A stretch of 64,000 bases of DNA from Rhodobacter sp. SGA-6-6. GTDB lineage: Bacteria; Pseudomonadota; Alphaproteobacteria; Rhodobacterales; Rhodobacteraceae. Under the pieces are notes generated by a model. That model was not told the origin of the DNA, made no database searches, and saw only the letters and a program-made list of their open reading frames with translations. This document shows positions 9,177 through 17,589 of this stretch, piece after piece. The position numbers and the translations under genes were made by a program. The stretch spans positions 27,466 through 91,465 of the forward strand of contig NZ_JAAKGP010000013.1 in assembly GCF_011043545.1 (NCBI RefSeq), in the 5' to 3' direction. Within the stretch, counting starts at the first letter, position 1. Each line of letters opens with the position of its first letter.

Positions 9177-10460
9177 ATGACCGACGTCATGGTGCCCGCC
9201 CTGGGCGAAAGCGTCTCCGAAGCCACCGTCTCCACCTGGTTCAAGAAGCCCGGCGATGCGGTGAAACAGGACGAGATGCTCTGCGAGCTGGAGACCGACA
9301 AGGTCTCCGTCGAGGTGCCCTCGCCGGTGGCGGGCGTGCTGGCCGAAATCCTTGCTCCCGAGGGCACGACCGTCGCGGCCAATGCCCGGCTGGCGATCGT
9401 CACCGAAGGCGCCGCCGCCGCGGCGCCGAAGGCCGGCAGCGCCCCCAATGCGCCGCCGGTTTCCCCCGCCGCCAAGGCCACCGAGCCGAAGTCCGAGGAT
9501 GCAGCCACCGTCGGTTCCCCCGGCGCCGGGCCGGAACAGCTGACGCCGCGCGCCGATGTCGAGGATGCGCCCTCGGCCAAGAAGGCGATGGCCGAGGCCG
9601 GGCTCGACCGTGACGCGATCCAGCCCACCGGCAAGGACGGCCGGGTGATGAAGGAGGATGTGGCCCGCACCGTGGCCGGCGCCGCCGGTGCCGCCGCGGC
9701 CGCCACCGTCGCCCCGGCCCCCGCCGCCATCCCCCGCGCGCCCGTCCCCGCGGACGATGCCGCGCGCGAGGAGCGTGTGAAGATGACCCGCCTGCGCCAG
9801 ACCATCGCCCGCCGGCTGAAGGACGCCCAGAACACCGCCGCCATGCTGACCACCTACAACGAGGTGGACATGTCCGGCATCATGGGCCTGCGCAACGACT
9901 ACAAGGACGCCTTCGAGAAGAAGCACGGCGTCAAGCTGGGCTTCATGTCCTTCTTCGTGAAGGCCTGCTGCCACGCGCTGAAGGAAGTGCCCGAGGTCAA
10001 TGCCGAGATCGACGGCACCGACATCGTCTACAAGAACTACGTCCACATGGGCGTTGCGGTCGGCACCCCGTCCGGCCTGGTGGTGCCGGTGGTGCGCGAC
10101 GCCGACCGGATGTCCTTCGCCGAGATCGAGAAGAAGATCGCCGAACTGGGCCTGCGCGCCCGCGACGGCAAGCTGTCGATGGCCGAGATGCAGGGCGGCA
10201 GCTTCACCATCTCGAACGGCGGCGTCTACGGCTCCTTGATGTCCAGCCCGATCCTGAACCCGCCGCAGTCCGGCATCCTCGGGATGCACAAGATCCAGGA
10301 CCGGCCGGTGGTGGTGAACGGCCAGATCGTCATCCGCCCGATGATGTATCTGGCGCTGTCCTACGACCACCGCATCGTCGACGGCAAGGGGGCGGTGACC
10401 TTCCTCGTGCGCGTCAAGGAAGCGCTGGAAGACCCGCGCCGGTTGTTGATGGACCTGTGA
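9177..10460 (+). CDS. sucB: Dihydrolipoamide succinyltransferase (E2 of 2-oxoglutarate dehydrogenase)
   Basis: A 427-aa protein with three parts. The N-terminal lipoyl domain has the lipoylated lysine in [14 protein letters not shown]. The peripheral-subunit binding domain (about residues 120-160, [12 protein letters not shown] and [11 protein letters not shown]) is flanked by Ala/Pro-rich linkers. The C-terminal catalytic core carries the active-site YDHRIVDG. It forms the core of the complex and passes succinyl groups to CoA. I choose the ATG at 9177 with AAGGAG 6 nt before; an in-frame TTG at 9171 is too close to that site. The next gene follows within 53 bp. Confidence 0.97.
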   Translation: MTDVMVPALGESVSEATVSTWFKKPGDAVKQDEMLCELETDKVSVEVPSPVAGVLAEILAPEGTTVAANARLAIVTEGAAAAAPKAGSAPNAPPVSPAAKATEPKSEDAATVGSPGAGPEQLTPRADVEDAPSAKKAMAEAGLDRDAIQPTGKDGRVMKEDVARTVAGAAGAAAAATVAPAPAAIPRAPVPADDAAREERVKMTRLRQTIARRLKDAQNTAAMLTTYNEVDMSGIMGLRNDYKDAFEKKHGVKLGFMSFFVKACCHALKEVPEVNAEIDGTDIVYKNYVHMGVAVGTPSGLVVPVVRDADRMSFAEIEKKIAELGLRARDGKLSMAEMQGGSFTISNGGVYGSLMSSPILNPPQSGILGMHKIQDRPVVVNGQIVIRPMMYLALSYDHRIVDGKGAVTFLVRVKEALEDPRRLLMDL

Positions 10461-10513
10461 TCCTGTGCAGGATGGGCAATATCGCCCATCCTGCCCCCAA
10501 GCGGAGCCGCCCG

Positions 10514-10753
10514 ATGCACCAGCTTCTGATCCAGACCACCGCCCCCGATTTCGCCGCCTGGAAGGCGGCCTTCGACGCCGAGGCCGAGAACATCGCCGCG
10601 GCCGGGCTGAACATGCTGCAGATCTGGAAGGCCGAGGGCGGCGCGGTGCTGGTGCTGTTCGAGGTGGCGAACCGCGCCCGTGCCGAGGAGTGGCTGGCGA
10701 AGCATACCGGCTTCGGCCGCGGCTACGCCGCGCAATTCCTGGAAACCGCATGA
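10514..10753 (+). CDS. 79-aa protein of unknown function, sucB-lpd interval
   Basis: A small soluble protein (MHQLLIQTTAPDFAAWKAAF at the N-terminus). The alternating beta-alpha pattern and the sequence TTAPDFAAWKAAFD, followed by NMLQIWKAEGG, suggest a ferredoxin-like or dimeric alpha/beta-barrel fold. I cannot name a family with certainty. The start is set at the ATG at 10514; the frame is open upstream to a GTG overlapping sucB, but that codon lacks a ribosome binding site. Its stop overlaps the first MAPEG gene (ATGA), so the three small genes form a coupled set. Confidence 0.7.
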   Translation: MHQLLIQTTAPDFAAWKAAFDAEAENIAAAGLNMLQIWKAEGGAVLVLFEVANRARAEEWLAKHTGFGRGYAAQFLETA

Positions 10754-11145
10754 CCGCCGAACTCGCCGCCCTCGCCGCCGCCGCGCTGGTCCATTTCGCC
10801 ACCGTCCTGGTGGCGCAGCACTTCCTGACCCGCGACGTGGGGCCCGAGGACAACCTGGGAACCCGCGAGGGGATCGAGGAACGGCTCTCGCCCGTCACCC
10901 AGCGCCTGCGCCGCGCCACGGCGAACTTCACCGAGAATGTCGGGCCGTTCATCATCGCGATCCTCGTCGTCACCCTGGCGCAGAAGACCTCCGCCCTCAC
11001 CGCGGTGCTGGCCTGGGCCTTCGTCGCCGCCCGCGTGCTCTACGTTCCGGCCTACGCGCTGGCCTGGGTGCCGTGGCGCAGCCTGATCTTCTCGGTCGGC
11101 GCCCTCGCCACGCTGGCGCTCCTGCTGATCGGACTTCTCGCATGA
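10750..11145 (+). CDS. MAPEG-family membrane protein, copy 1
   Basis: A 131-aa integral membrane protein with four predicted helices. It has the MAPEG pattern: the segment RLRRATANFTENVGPFIIAI carries the N/E residues of the family, and ARVLYVPAYALAWVPWRSL forms the third and fourth helices. MAPEG proteins include glutathione transferases and peroxidases, but bacterial short forms like this are largely uncharacterised. The ATG overlaps the preceding stop (ATGA), and its own stop overlaps the next MAPEG gene in the same way. It lies inside the 2-oxoglutarate dehydrogenase operon, between sucB and lpd. Confidence 0.9.
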   Translation: MTAELAALAAAALVHFATVLVAQHFLTRDVGPEDNLGTREGIEERLSPVTQRLRRATANFTENVGPFIIAILVVTLAQKTSALTAVLAWAFVAARVLYVPAYALAWVPWRSLIFSVGALATLALLLIGLLA

Positions 11146-11534
11146 CCCCCGAACTCGCCGCCCTCGCCGCCGCCGTGCTGGTCCAGATCGCCACACTGGG
11201 CCTGATGGCCGTGGTGGCCAACCTGGAACTCGGCCCGAAGATCACCACCGGCCCGCGCGACGGCACGCCGCCTCCGGTGTCGCAGCTGCTCGGCCGCCTC
11301 ATCCGCGCCACCACCAACGGGTTCGAGGGTCTGGCGATGTTCGCCCCCGCCGTGCTGGTCGTCGCCCTCTCCGGCCAGTCCACCCCGGTGACGCAGGCCG
11401 CCGCCTGGACTTTCGTCGTCGCCCGCATCCTCTATGTCCCGGCCTATGCCTGGGGCCTGCGCCCCTGGCGCAGCGCCATCTGGGGCCTCGGCCTTCTCGC
11501 AACCCTCGTCCTTCTGGTGTCAGCCCTGATCTGA
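11142..11534 (+). CDS. MAPEG-family membrane protein, copy 2
   Basis: A 130-aa paralogue of the preceding gene. The N-termini [18 protein letters not shown] and [18 protein letters not shown], and the C-terminal [18 protein letters not shown] versus ARVLYVPAYALAWVPWRS, show a tandem duplication. The two middle parts have diverged ([16 protein letters not shown] versus ATANFTENVGPFIIAI), so they may have different partners or form a heteromer. MAPEG proteins usually form trimers. Its ATG overlaps the copy 1 stop. A GC hairpin terminator-like repeat follows before lpd. Confidence 0.9.
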   Translation: MTPELAALAAAVLVQIATLGLMAVVANLELGPKITTGPRDGTPPPVSQLLGRLIRATTNGFEGLAMFAPAVLVVALSGQSTPVTQAAAWTFVVARILYVPAYAWGLRPWRSAIWGLGLLATLVLLVSALI

Positions 11535-11566
11535 CCCCTTCATCTTGGCACAAATACTCCGGGGGT

Positions 11567-11585
11567 CCGGGGGCAGAGCCCCCGG
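11567..11585 (+). terminator. GC hairpin after the MAPEG pair
   Basis: CCGGGGGC at 11567-11574 pairs with GCCCCCGG at 11578-11585 around an AGA loop. It follows the sequence CACAAATACTCCGGGGG, a motif often seen between genes in Rhodobacterales. No T-tract follows, so termination is probably partial; lpd begins 23 bp later. Confidence 0.5.
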
Positions 11586-11607
11586 CCACCGGCCGAAAGG
11601 AGATCCC

Positions 11608-12996
11608 ATGGCAGAGTTCGACCTGATCGTCATCGGCGGCGGCCCCGGCGGCTATGTCTGCGCCATCCGCGCCGCCCAGCTGGGCCTGAAGACAGCCTGC
11701 GTCGAAGGGCGCGAGACGCTCGGCGGCACCTGCCTGAACGTCGGCTGCATCCCCTCGAAAGCGCTCCTGAACGCCACCCATCTCTTGCACGAGACCCATG
11801 AGAATTTCGAGAAGATGGGCCTGATGGGCGCGAAACCCACCGTCGATTGGGAAAGGATGCTGCGCTACAAGGACGACGTGATCGCCGGCAACACCAAGGG
11901 CATCGAGTTCCTGTTCAAGAAGAACAAGGTGACCTGGCTGAAGGGCTGGGGCTCGATCCCCGAAGCCGGCAAGGTCAAGGTCGGCGACGAGGTTCATTCG
12001 GCAAAGGCCATCGTCATCGCCACCGGCTCCGAGGCCTCGGTCCTGCCCGGCATCACCGTGGACGAAGAGGCCATCGTCACCTCCACCGGCGCGCTGGCCC
12101 TGCGGGAAATCCCGAAGTCCATGGTGGTGATCGGCGCCGGCGTGATCGGGCTGGAAATGGGCTCGGTCTACGCCCGGCTCGGCACGCAGGTGACGGTGGT
12201 GGAATATCTCGACGCCATCACCCCCGGCATGGACGCCGAGGTGGCGAAAGGCTTCCAGCGCATCCTGTCCAAGCAGGGGCTGAAATTCGTCCTCGGCGCC
12301 GCGGTGCAGGTGGTGGAGCGGACCAAGTCCGGCGCCAAGGTCGCCTGGAAGCTGCGCAAGAACGATGCGGCGGGCGAGATCGAGGCCGATGTCGTCCTCG
12401 TCGCCACCGGCCGCAAGCCCTATACCGCCGGGCTGGGGCTGGAGGCGCTCGGGGTGGAGCTGCTGCCCCGCGGCCAGATCAAGGTCGACGGCCACTGGCA
12501 GACCAATGTTCCCGGCGTCTATGCCATCGGCGATGCCATCCCCGGCCCGATGCTGGCCCACAAGGCCGAGGACGAGGGCATGGCGGTGGCCGCGGTCATC
12601 GCCGGCCGGCACGGCCATGTGAACTACGGCGTCATCCCCGGCGTGGTCTATACCACGCCCGAGGTGGCGACGGTGGGCGCCACCGAGGAACAGCTGAAGG
12701 AGGCGGGCCGGGCCTACAAGGTCGGCAAGTTCTCGTTCATGGGCAACGGCCGCGCCAAGGCGGTGTTCCAGACCGAGGGCTTCGTCAAGCTCCTGGCCGA
12801 CAAGGAGACCGACCGCATCCTCGGCTGCCACATCATCGGCCCCGGCGCCGGCGACCTGATCCACGAGATCTGCGTGGCGATGGAATTCGGCGCCTCGGCC
12901 GAGGACATCGCCCTGACCTGCCACGCCCACCCGACCTTCAGCGAGGCCGTGCGCGAAGCCGCGCTCGCCTGCGGCGACGGCGCGATCCACGCCTGA
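11608..12996 (+). CDS. lpd: Dihydrolipoyl dehydrogenase (E3)
   Basis: A 462-aa FAD flavoprotein that reoxidises dihydrolipoamide with NAD. The FAD-binding [17 protein letters not shown], the redox disulfide [13 protein letters not shown], the NAD-binding [17 protein letters not shown] and the C-terminal catalytic HAHPTFSE (His-Pro-Thr with Glu) are all present. The start at 11608 has AAAGGAG upstream; the frame extends further 5' only through the GC repeat. It closes the operon with the E1 and E2 genes. Its substrates could include other lipoyl complexes, but gene order points to the 2-oxoglutarate complex. Confidence 0.97.
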   Translation: MAEFDLIVIGGGPGGYVCAIRAAQLGLKTACVEGRETLGGTCLNVGCIPSKALLNATHLLHETHENFEKMGLMGAKPTVDWERMLRYKDDVIAGNTKGIEFLFKKNKVTWLKGWGSIPEAGKVKVGDEVHSAKAIVIATGSEASVLPGITVDEEAIVTSTGALALREIPKSMVVIGAGVIGLEMGSVYARLGTQVTVVEYLDAITPGMDAEVAKGFQRILSKQGLKFVLGAAVQVVERTKSGAKVAWKLRKNDAAGEIEADVVLVATGRKPYTAGLGLEALGVELLPRGQIKVDGHWQTNVPGVYAIGDAIPGPMLAHKAEDEGMAVAAVIAGRHGHVNYGVIPGVVYTTPEVATVGATEEQLKEAGRAYKVGKFSFMGNGRAKAVFQTEGFVKLLADKETDRILGCHIIGPGAGDLIHEICVAMEFGASAEDIALTCHAHPTFSEAVREAALACGDGAIHA

Positions 12997-13024
12997 CCGG
13001 CCGCTTGTCGTCGCATTCCATGCG

Positions 13025-13053
13025 CTCCTCGCGGGTCCTTCCCCCGCGAGGAG
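13025..13053. terminator. Terminator-like hairpin between convergent lpd and dioxygenase genes
   Basis: CTCCTCGCGGG at 13025-13035 pairs perfectly with CCCGCGAGGAG at 13043-13053 (11 bp, 7-nt loop). It sits in the 83-bp gap between converging genes and could serve both directions. There is no T-run. Confidence 0.6.
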
Positions 13054-13079
13054 GGACGAAGTCCCCGACGAGCCCGCGC

Positions 13080-13805
13080 CTACCCCTGCCCGAACAGTCT
13101 CTCCAAGAGCCCGCCCGCGGGCCGGTCGGCGTCGATGCCGATCACCAGCGCCGCCACCGCCTCGCCGTCCGGCGCGTCCATCTCCACCCGGGCGACCGCG
13201 CCCGCTCCGGCCTGCCGGGCGATGCCGTCGCGGCCGAGCGGCGTGTCCTGCGGCCCGCGCGCCTCGTAGGCCGGATGCTCGGAATGGATGGTCTCCGCCA
13301 GCGCATCGTCGAAGAAGACTTGGCCAGTCAGCACGGTGCGGGCATCGAGGAAGACCTTGTAGTGCACATGGGTCACCCGGCCGCGATACCAGCCGGGAAA
13401 GATGGTGCGGAACTCCGCCACGCCCTCGGCCCCGGTCTCCTGGGTGCCGCGCAGGAAGGTGCCGCCCGCGCCCTCCACCCCGGAATAGGCGCCGGCGGCG
13501 TCGCAATGCCAGACATCGACCCGCGCGGCGGGCACGGGCCGGCAGTCCGCCGTCACCACCTGCAGCCGCAGCACCAGCGGCAGGCCGGGCCGCCCCTCGG
13601 CGATGTCCTGCCGGATCAGGTCTTCCTCCAGATAATAGGGGCCTTCCGTCACTTCGGGCTGCAGCAGGCAGACTTCGGGCGCGATCAGCCCGGCCTCCTG
13701 CGCCTCGGCCCGCGCCCGGGCCGGGACCGCCACGGCAAGGGCAGGCGCCAGCGACAGCGCCTTCAGCAGGCTGCGGCGGTCGAGGACGGTCAGCGGGCGG
13801 GGCAT
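13080..13805 (-). CDS. Intradiol ring-cleavage dioxygenase family protein, exported (Tat-like signal)
   Basis: A 241-aa protein with a twin-arginine-like N-terminus (DRRSLLKALSLAPALAVAVPARA), so probably exported. The core matches intradiol dioxygenases: VDVWHCDAAGAYSGV and FPGWYRGRVTHVHYKVF. These supply the expected Fe(III) ligands Tyr107, Tyr140, His146 and His148. Cytosolic members cleave catechols or protocatechuate; exported relatives of this type have unknown substrates. The ATG at 13805 has an AAAGGAG site. It is followed on the same strand by nothing (convergent with lpd). It is probably co-transcribed with the pirin gene 67 bp upstream. No aromatic-pathway genes are nearby. Confidence 0.85.
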   Translation of the reverse strand: MPRPLTVLDRRSLLKALSLAPALAVAVPARARAEAQEAGLIAPEVCLLQPEVTEGPYYLEEDLIRQDIAEGRPGLPLVLRLQVVTADCRPVPAARVDVWHCDAAGAYSGVEGAGGTFLRGTQETGAEGVAEFRTIFPGWYRGRVTHVHYKVFLDARTVLTGQVFFDDALAETIHSEHPAYEARGPQDTPLGRDGIARQAGAGAVARVEMDAPDGEAVAALVIGIDADRPAGGLLERLFGQG

Positions 13806-13872
13806 GGCAATCTCCTTTGCCCGGGCAAACGGGCGGGGCGGCGGATTCCGTCGCCCCGCGGCCGCTGCCGGC

Positions 13873-14784
13873 TCAATGCCCCGGCCGGATGAAGGTTCCG
13901 TTGCGCAATTCGGCAAAAGCCTGCCGCAGTTCGGCCTCGGTGTTCATCACGATCGGCCCGGCCCAGGCCACCGGCTCCTGGATCGGCGCGCCGGAGATCA
14001 GCAGGAACCGCACCCCTTCCGGCCCCGCCGTCACCGTCACCTCGTCGCCCGCGCCGAAGCGGACCAGGGTGCGGTTGCCGCTGAGGTCGCGGATGTTGAC
14101 CTCCTGCCCCGCCACTTCCTTCTCCAGCAGCACGCCCTGGGGCCGGGCGGCATCGCGGAAGCTGCCCGCACCCTCGAAGACATAGGCGAAGGCCCGGCGG
14201 CGGGTGTCGATCCTGAAGGTCTTGCGCTTGCCCGCGGGCACGAAGATGTCCAGGTATTGCGGGTCCGCCGCGATCCCCTCGACCGGGCTCCTGACCCCGC
14301 GCCAATCCCCGATCACCACCCGGATCTGCGTGCCGTCATCCTCGTGCCGCTCGGGCAGTTCGGCGCCGGGGATGTCCTGATAGCGCGGGTCGGTCATCTT
14401 CAGCGCGGCGGGCAGGTTGCCCCAGAGCTGGAAGCCGTGCATCCGGCCGGTTTCGTCGCCCTTCGGCATCTCCTGATGCAGGATGCCGCGGCCCGCGGTC
14501 ATCAGTTGCAGGCTGCCGGGGCCGAGGATGCCGCGGTTGCCGAGCGAATCGCCATGCTCCACCGTGCCGGCCAGCACATAGGTGATGGTCTCGATCCCGC
14601 GGTGCGGGTGCCAGGGGAAGCCGGCGGAATAGTCGCGCGGATGGTCGCCGCGGAAGTCGTCGAACAGCAGGAAGGGGTCGGCCTCGGCCGGGTCCCGGAA
14701 GCCGAAGGCGCGGTGCAGGTTGACGCCGGCGCCCTCCACATGAGGCTGGGCGCGGCGGGTCTCGATCACGGGACGGATGGACAT
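13873..14784 (-). CDS. Pirin family protein
   Basis: A 303-aa bicupin. The N-terminal cupin has the metal ligands His59, His61, His103 and Glu105 (PWHPHRGIETITYVLAG and RGILHQEMPKG), matching pirin and YhhW-type quercetinases. The C-terminal pirin_C domain follows (RRRAFAYVFEGAGSF). Family members bind iron and either oxidise flavonols or act in redox signalling. The ATG at 14784 has a strong AAGGAGG site. It stands upstream of the intradiol dioxygenase on the same strand, so two iron dioxygenase-type proteins may form a small operon. A functional link between them is inference. Confidence 0.9.
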   Translation of the reverse strand: MSIRPVIETRRAQPHVEGAGVNLHRAFGFRDPAEADPFLLFDDFRGDHPRDYSAGFPWHPHRGIETITYVLAGTVEHGDSLGNRGILGPGSLQLMTAGRGILHQEMPKGDETGRMHGFQLWGNLPAALKMTDPRYQDIPGAELPERHEDDGTQIRVVIGDWRGVRSPVEGIAADPQYLDIFVPAGKRKTFRIDTRRRAFAYVFEGAGSFRDAARPQGVLLEKEVAGQEVNIRDLSGNRTLVRFGAGDEVTVTAGPEGVRFLLISGAPIQEPVAWAGPIVMNTEAELRQAFAELRNGTFIRPGH

Positions 14785-14889
14785 TCTGGCCTCCTTTGCC
14801 GGGGGGTGATGGTGCCAAGATGGAGGGGCGGCGGCCGCCGAAAAATACCGGAACGCACAGCCCGGATGTGCGCGGATGCACAGGCGACC

Positions 14890-15110
14890 CGGGCGGGAGA
14901 AGGCGAGGCACTGCCTCGCCCCCGCCCGTGCGCGGCGGGTGCACCCGGAGACGGTGGCCGCGAGAGGCCACAGAGGCCATCGCCTGCCCGGGCGGGCGAG
15001 AAGCGCCCGCCGAGGGGCAGGCGGGCGCTGGCCGGGTGCTTTGGGCACCCGGCCGGGAAGGTGACAATGGCACCGCGTGGCGAAGACACACGCCTTCGCC
15101 AAGGAAGCCG
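14890..15110 (+). repeat. Structured multi-hairpin repeat, family 1 copy A
   Basis: This fills most of the 344-bp gap between the pirin and gntR genes, both on the minus strand. Hairpins in order are: GGCGAGGCA/TGCCTCGCC nested in CGGGCGGG/CCCGCCCG; an inner GGCGGGCG-AGAAG-CGCCCGCC; 15030-15039 with 15045-15054 (GGCCGGGTGC/GCACCCGGCC); and GGCGAAG/CTTCGCC ending at 15100. The order and sequence match copies at 17.2, 50.1 and 61.6 kb. A short frame starting GTG near 15077 reads VAKTHAFAKEAGQDF. Confidence 0.85.
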
Positions 15111-15128
15111 GGCAAGACTTCTGAGATG

Positions 15129-15776
15129 TCACCCCGACAGGTGCCGCAGCCCCTGGGTCACGTCGGTGCGGATCGCCAGCCGCAGCCCCGGCTCGTCTCC
15201 CGCCTTCAGCGCCGCCAGGATCATCCGGTGGTGTTGCGGCGGCTCGGTCCGCCTCAGCCTTGCATAGACCGCCCGCATGGTAGGGCCGAGTTGCAGCCAG
15301 ACCGTCTCGCACAGGGCCAGCATCGCCGGGGTCTGCGCCCGCAGGTAAAGCGTGCGGTGGAACTCCAGGTTCGTCCGCACATAGCCCACCGCATCCTGCT
15401 TCACCGCCGCCTCGGCGTTCAGCGCGTTGATCGCCGCCAGCCGCTCGATCAGCGCGAAATGGGCGCGCGGCAGGGCGCGGGCGGCCATCTCCGGCTCCAG
15501 CATCGCCCTTATCGCCGCCAGTTCCTCGATCCGCTCGGGCGACAGTTCCGGCGTCGTCACCCGGCCCGAGGAGGACAGCGTCAGCGCCCCCTCCGCCACC
15601 AGCCGCCGCACCGCCTCGCGCGCAGGCGTCATCGAGACGCCGAACTGCCGGCCGATCCCGCGCAGGGTCAGCGCCTGCCCCGGCGCCAGCTCGCCATGCA
15701 GCACCTGCTGGCGGAGCGAGCGATACACCCGCTCATGCGCGGCGGCGTTGGGATCGGCGGGGCGAGGGGTGATCAT
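15129..15776 (-). CDS. GntR family regulator, FCD (FadR-like) subfamily
   Basis: A 215-aa DNA-binding protein. The N-terminal winged helix (VYRSLRQQVLHGELAPGQ, then LRGIGRQFGVSMTPAREAV) is followed by an all-helical FCD ligand domain with histidines suited to metal-assisted carboxylate binding (EFHRTLY and the later HHRMI). FCD regulators usually sense small organic acids. No obvious catabolic partner lies next to it. The metallopeptidase gene upstream is on the same strand, 32 bp away, and may be in one transcript. The start codon is ATG at 15776. Confidence 0.9.
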   Translation of the reverse strand: MITPRPADPNAAAHERVYRSLRQQVLHGELAPGQALTLRGIGRQFGVSMTPAREAVRRLVAEGALTLSSSGRVTTPELSPERIEELAAIRAMLEPEMAARALPRAHFALIERLAAINALNAEAAVKQDAVGYVRTNLEFHRTLYLRAQTPAMLALCETVWLQLGPTMRAVYARLRRTEPPQHHRMILAALKAGDEPGLRLAIRTDVTQGLRHLSG

Positions 15777-15808
15777 GGCGGCAAGGGAAGCACCGGGCAG
15801 AGGACGGG

Positions 15809-16519
15809 TCAATCCCCGTTCCCGGCCCCGGCAGCGAAGCGGAAGCGGTGCAGCCCGCCGCCATGGCTGTGCAGCCAGGCCCTTTGCCGCTTCCAGCCCG
15901 GAAAGATGCCCTCCACCACCGCCCAATAGGCCGGCGAATGGTTCATCTGCACCAGATGCGCCACCTCATGCGCGGCCACGTAGTCCAGCACCGAGGGCGG
16001 GGCCATGATCAGCCGCCAGGAATACATCAGGGTGCCGTCATGGCTGCAGGACCCCCAGCGGGAGCGGGTGTCGCGCAGCACCAGCCGGCCGTAGCGCCGC
16101 CCCACCTGCGCGGCGTGGCGGGTCGAGGCCAGCGCCAGCCGGTCGCGCGCCAGCACCTTCAGCCAGGCCGCCACCCGCGCGCCCGCCCGGGCGGGATCGC
16201 CCGGCACCAGCAGGCGGTCCTCCTCCACCCGGATCGCCCGGCCCGGGCCGGTCTCCAGCCGCAGCGGCCGCCCCTCCACCGGCAGCACGCAGCCGATGCC
16301 GACCGCCAGCCCCTGCGACTCGGGCATCCGCGCCAGCGTCCGGCGCAGCCAGCCCTCCTGTTCCGCCAGGAAGGCCAGCGCCTCGGTCTCCCGCGCGCGG
16401 GCGGGCAGCGACAGCGTGACCTTGCCGTCCAGCCGCGACACCCGCAGCGAGAATCGCCGCGCCTGCGCCGAGCGGCGCAGATGCACCTCGACCGGCGGAT
16501 CGCCCGGCAGCACCGGCAT
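15809..16519 (-). CDS. YgjP/DUF45-type zinc metallopeptidase (SprT-like)
   Basis: A 236-aa protein. The zinc site HEVAHLVQMNHSPAYW is at residues 184-199, with zinc-binding His184 and His188 and a third ligand around His194. The upstream RDTRSRWGSCS segment is the signature of the YgjP-like family. Members are predicted cytosolic metallopeptidases of unknown substrate. The ATG at 16519 is chosen because it matches the family N-terminus (VEVHLRRSAQARRFSLRV); longer in-frame starts exist but lack a ribosome binding site. It diverges from the FYDLN-acid gene at 16653, so the 133-bp gap must carry both promoters. Confidence 0.85.
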   Translation of the reverse strand: MPVLPGDPPVEVHLRRSAQARRFSLRVSRLDGKVTLSLPARARETEALAFLAEQEGWLRRTLARMPESQGLAVGIGCVLPVEGRPLRLETGPGRAIRVEEDRLLVPGDPARAGARVAAWLKVLARDRLALASTRHAAQVGRRYGRLVLRDTRSRWGSCSHDGTLMYSWRLIMAPPSVLDYVAAHEVAHLVQMNHSPAYWAVVEGIFPGWKRQRAWLHSHGGGLHRFRFAAGAGNGD

Positions 16520-16652
16520 CGCAAAACCCCGCTGAAACCCCTTGAATCCCGGCCCCGTGATAGCCATTTCGGCGCCCGAGCGAAAGGCTTTGACACCGCC
16601 CGGCGCCTGTGGCAAGGGGCGGCTTTCTGGACATCCGTTGAAGGGACAACCC

Positions 16653-16988
16653 ATGCCCAAAGCAGAATGGGGCACCAAGCGCGTCTGCCCGACGACCGGC
16701 AAGCGTTTCTACGACCTGAACCGCGTTCCCGTGGTCAGCCCCTATACCGGCGAGGTGGTGGACATCGAATCCGCCCGCCGCAAGATGGCCGCGGCGGTGA
16801 TCGCCCGCGTCTCGCCCGAGAAGGATGACGACGTTCTGGTCGACGACCTGGAAGCCGACGACGACCTGCTGGAAGCCGCCGCCTCGGAAGACACCGAGAT
16901 GGACGACGACCTGCTGGAGGACGACGCCGACGACAACGTCTCGCTGGACGATCTGGCGGATGTGGCGGGCGACGAGGAAGAAGTCTGA
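16653..16988 (+). CDS. FYDLN-acid (TIGR02300) family protein
   Basis: A 111-aa protein with the conserved N-terminal block GTKRVCPTTGKRFYDLNR, which gives the family its name. A long acidic tail made almost wholly of Asp, Glu, Leu and Val follows (about residues 58-111). This is a hallmark small protein of alphaproteobacteria. The single CPxxG knuckle suggests a half zinc-ribbon, but the function is unknown. The acidic tail could bind basic partners or divalent metals. It precedes tRNA-Ala by 91 bp. Confidence 0.9.
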   Translation: MPKAEWGTKRVCPTTGKRFYDLNRVPVVSPYTGEVVDIESARRKMAAAVIARVSPEKDDDVLVDDLEADDDLLEAAASEDTEMDDDLLEDDADDNVSLDDLADVAGDEEEV

Positions 16989-17016
16989 TCCGCCGCGCGG
17001 CCCGTGCATTTTCCTC

Positions 17017-17045
17017 TTGCACCCCCCCGCGCGCTCTACTAGATA
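17017..17045 (+). promoter_or_regulatory. Sigma-70-type promoter for tRNA-Ala
   Basis: A -35 box TTGCAC at 17017-17022 and a -10 box TAGATA at 17040-17045 are separated by 17 bp. The end of the -10 lies 34 bp before the tRNA. This is the clearest housekeeping-type promoter match in the neighbourhood. Confidence 0.6.
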
Positions 17046-17079
17046 CCCGGCACCGCGGCGGAGACGCCGCGCCCACGGT

Positions 17080-17155
<76 letters not shown>

Positions 17156-17232
17156 AATAAATCAAGGACTTGATCGACAGACGCCCCGCCTTGCGCGGGG
17201 CGTTGTCGTTTCCGGGGTGCCCGCGGCCAGTC

Positions 17233-17440
17233 CGGGCGGGAGAAGGCGAGGCACTGCCTCGCCCCGCCCGTGCGGACGGGTTCAACCGGAGACCTTTCGG
17301 CACGAGACCCCGAGAGGCCAGCGCCCGACCCGGCGGGCGAGAAGCGCCCGCCGGGGGCGGGGCGGGCGTTGGCCGGGCCGGCCGGGACAAGGGAAAGCGT
17401 TGCGCCGTGGCGAAGGCACGCGCCTTCGCCAGAGAGGCCG
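17233..17440 (+). repeat. Structured multi-hairpin repeat, family 1 copy B
   Basis: This occupies most of the 434-bp gap between tRNA-Ala and the ABC operon. It has the first hairpin GGCGAGGCA-C-TGCCTCGCC at 17245-17263, the inner GGCGGGCG-AGAAG-CGCCCGCC, the outer stem GGCCAGCGCCCG with CGGGCGTTGGCC (one G-U wobble), and the last hairpin GGCGAAGGC (17409-17417) with GCCTTCGCC (17422-17430). The third hairpin is degenerate here. The terminal frame from the GTG near 17407 reads VAKARAFAREAGLVPADVSS. The rest of the gap, 17441-17589, has no feature I can name beyond the next gene's ribosome binding site. Confidence 0.85.
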
Positions 17441-17589
17441 GGCTGGTCCCGGCGGATGTGTCATCCCTCCGGCCCCTCCCCGCCCCCGGAGGATTGTCAT
17501 TGACAGTTGAACCCGCGGTTTGTCCAATCGGTCAAGGAACGGGTCCAGAGAACTGAGTCCCGAAGAAGCACAACAATGGGGAGTTGCAC

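Noticed and set aside
11545..11607. Extended N-terminus of lpd (extra 21 residues)
   Set aside because: The extension is encoded by the GC hairpin repeat and the strong AAAGGAG site lies just before the ATG at 11608.
14766..15115. Pro/Arg-rich proteins encoded antisense in the repeat regions at 14.9, 17.2 and 61.6 kb
   Set aside because: They resemble one another only because the repeat DNA is shared; they lack ribosome binding sites and the frames are not kept intact between copies.
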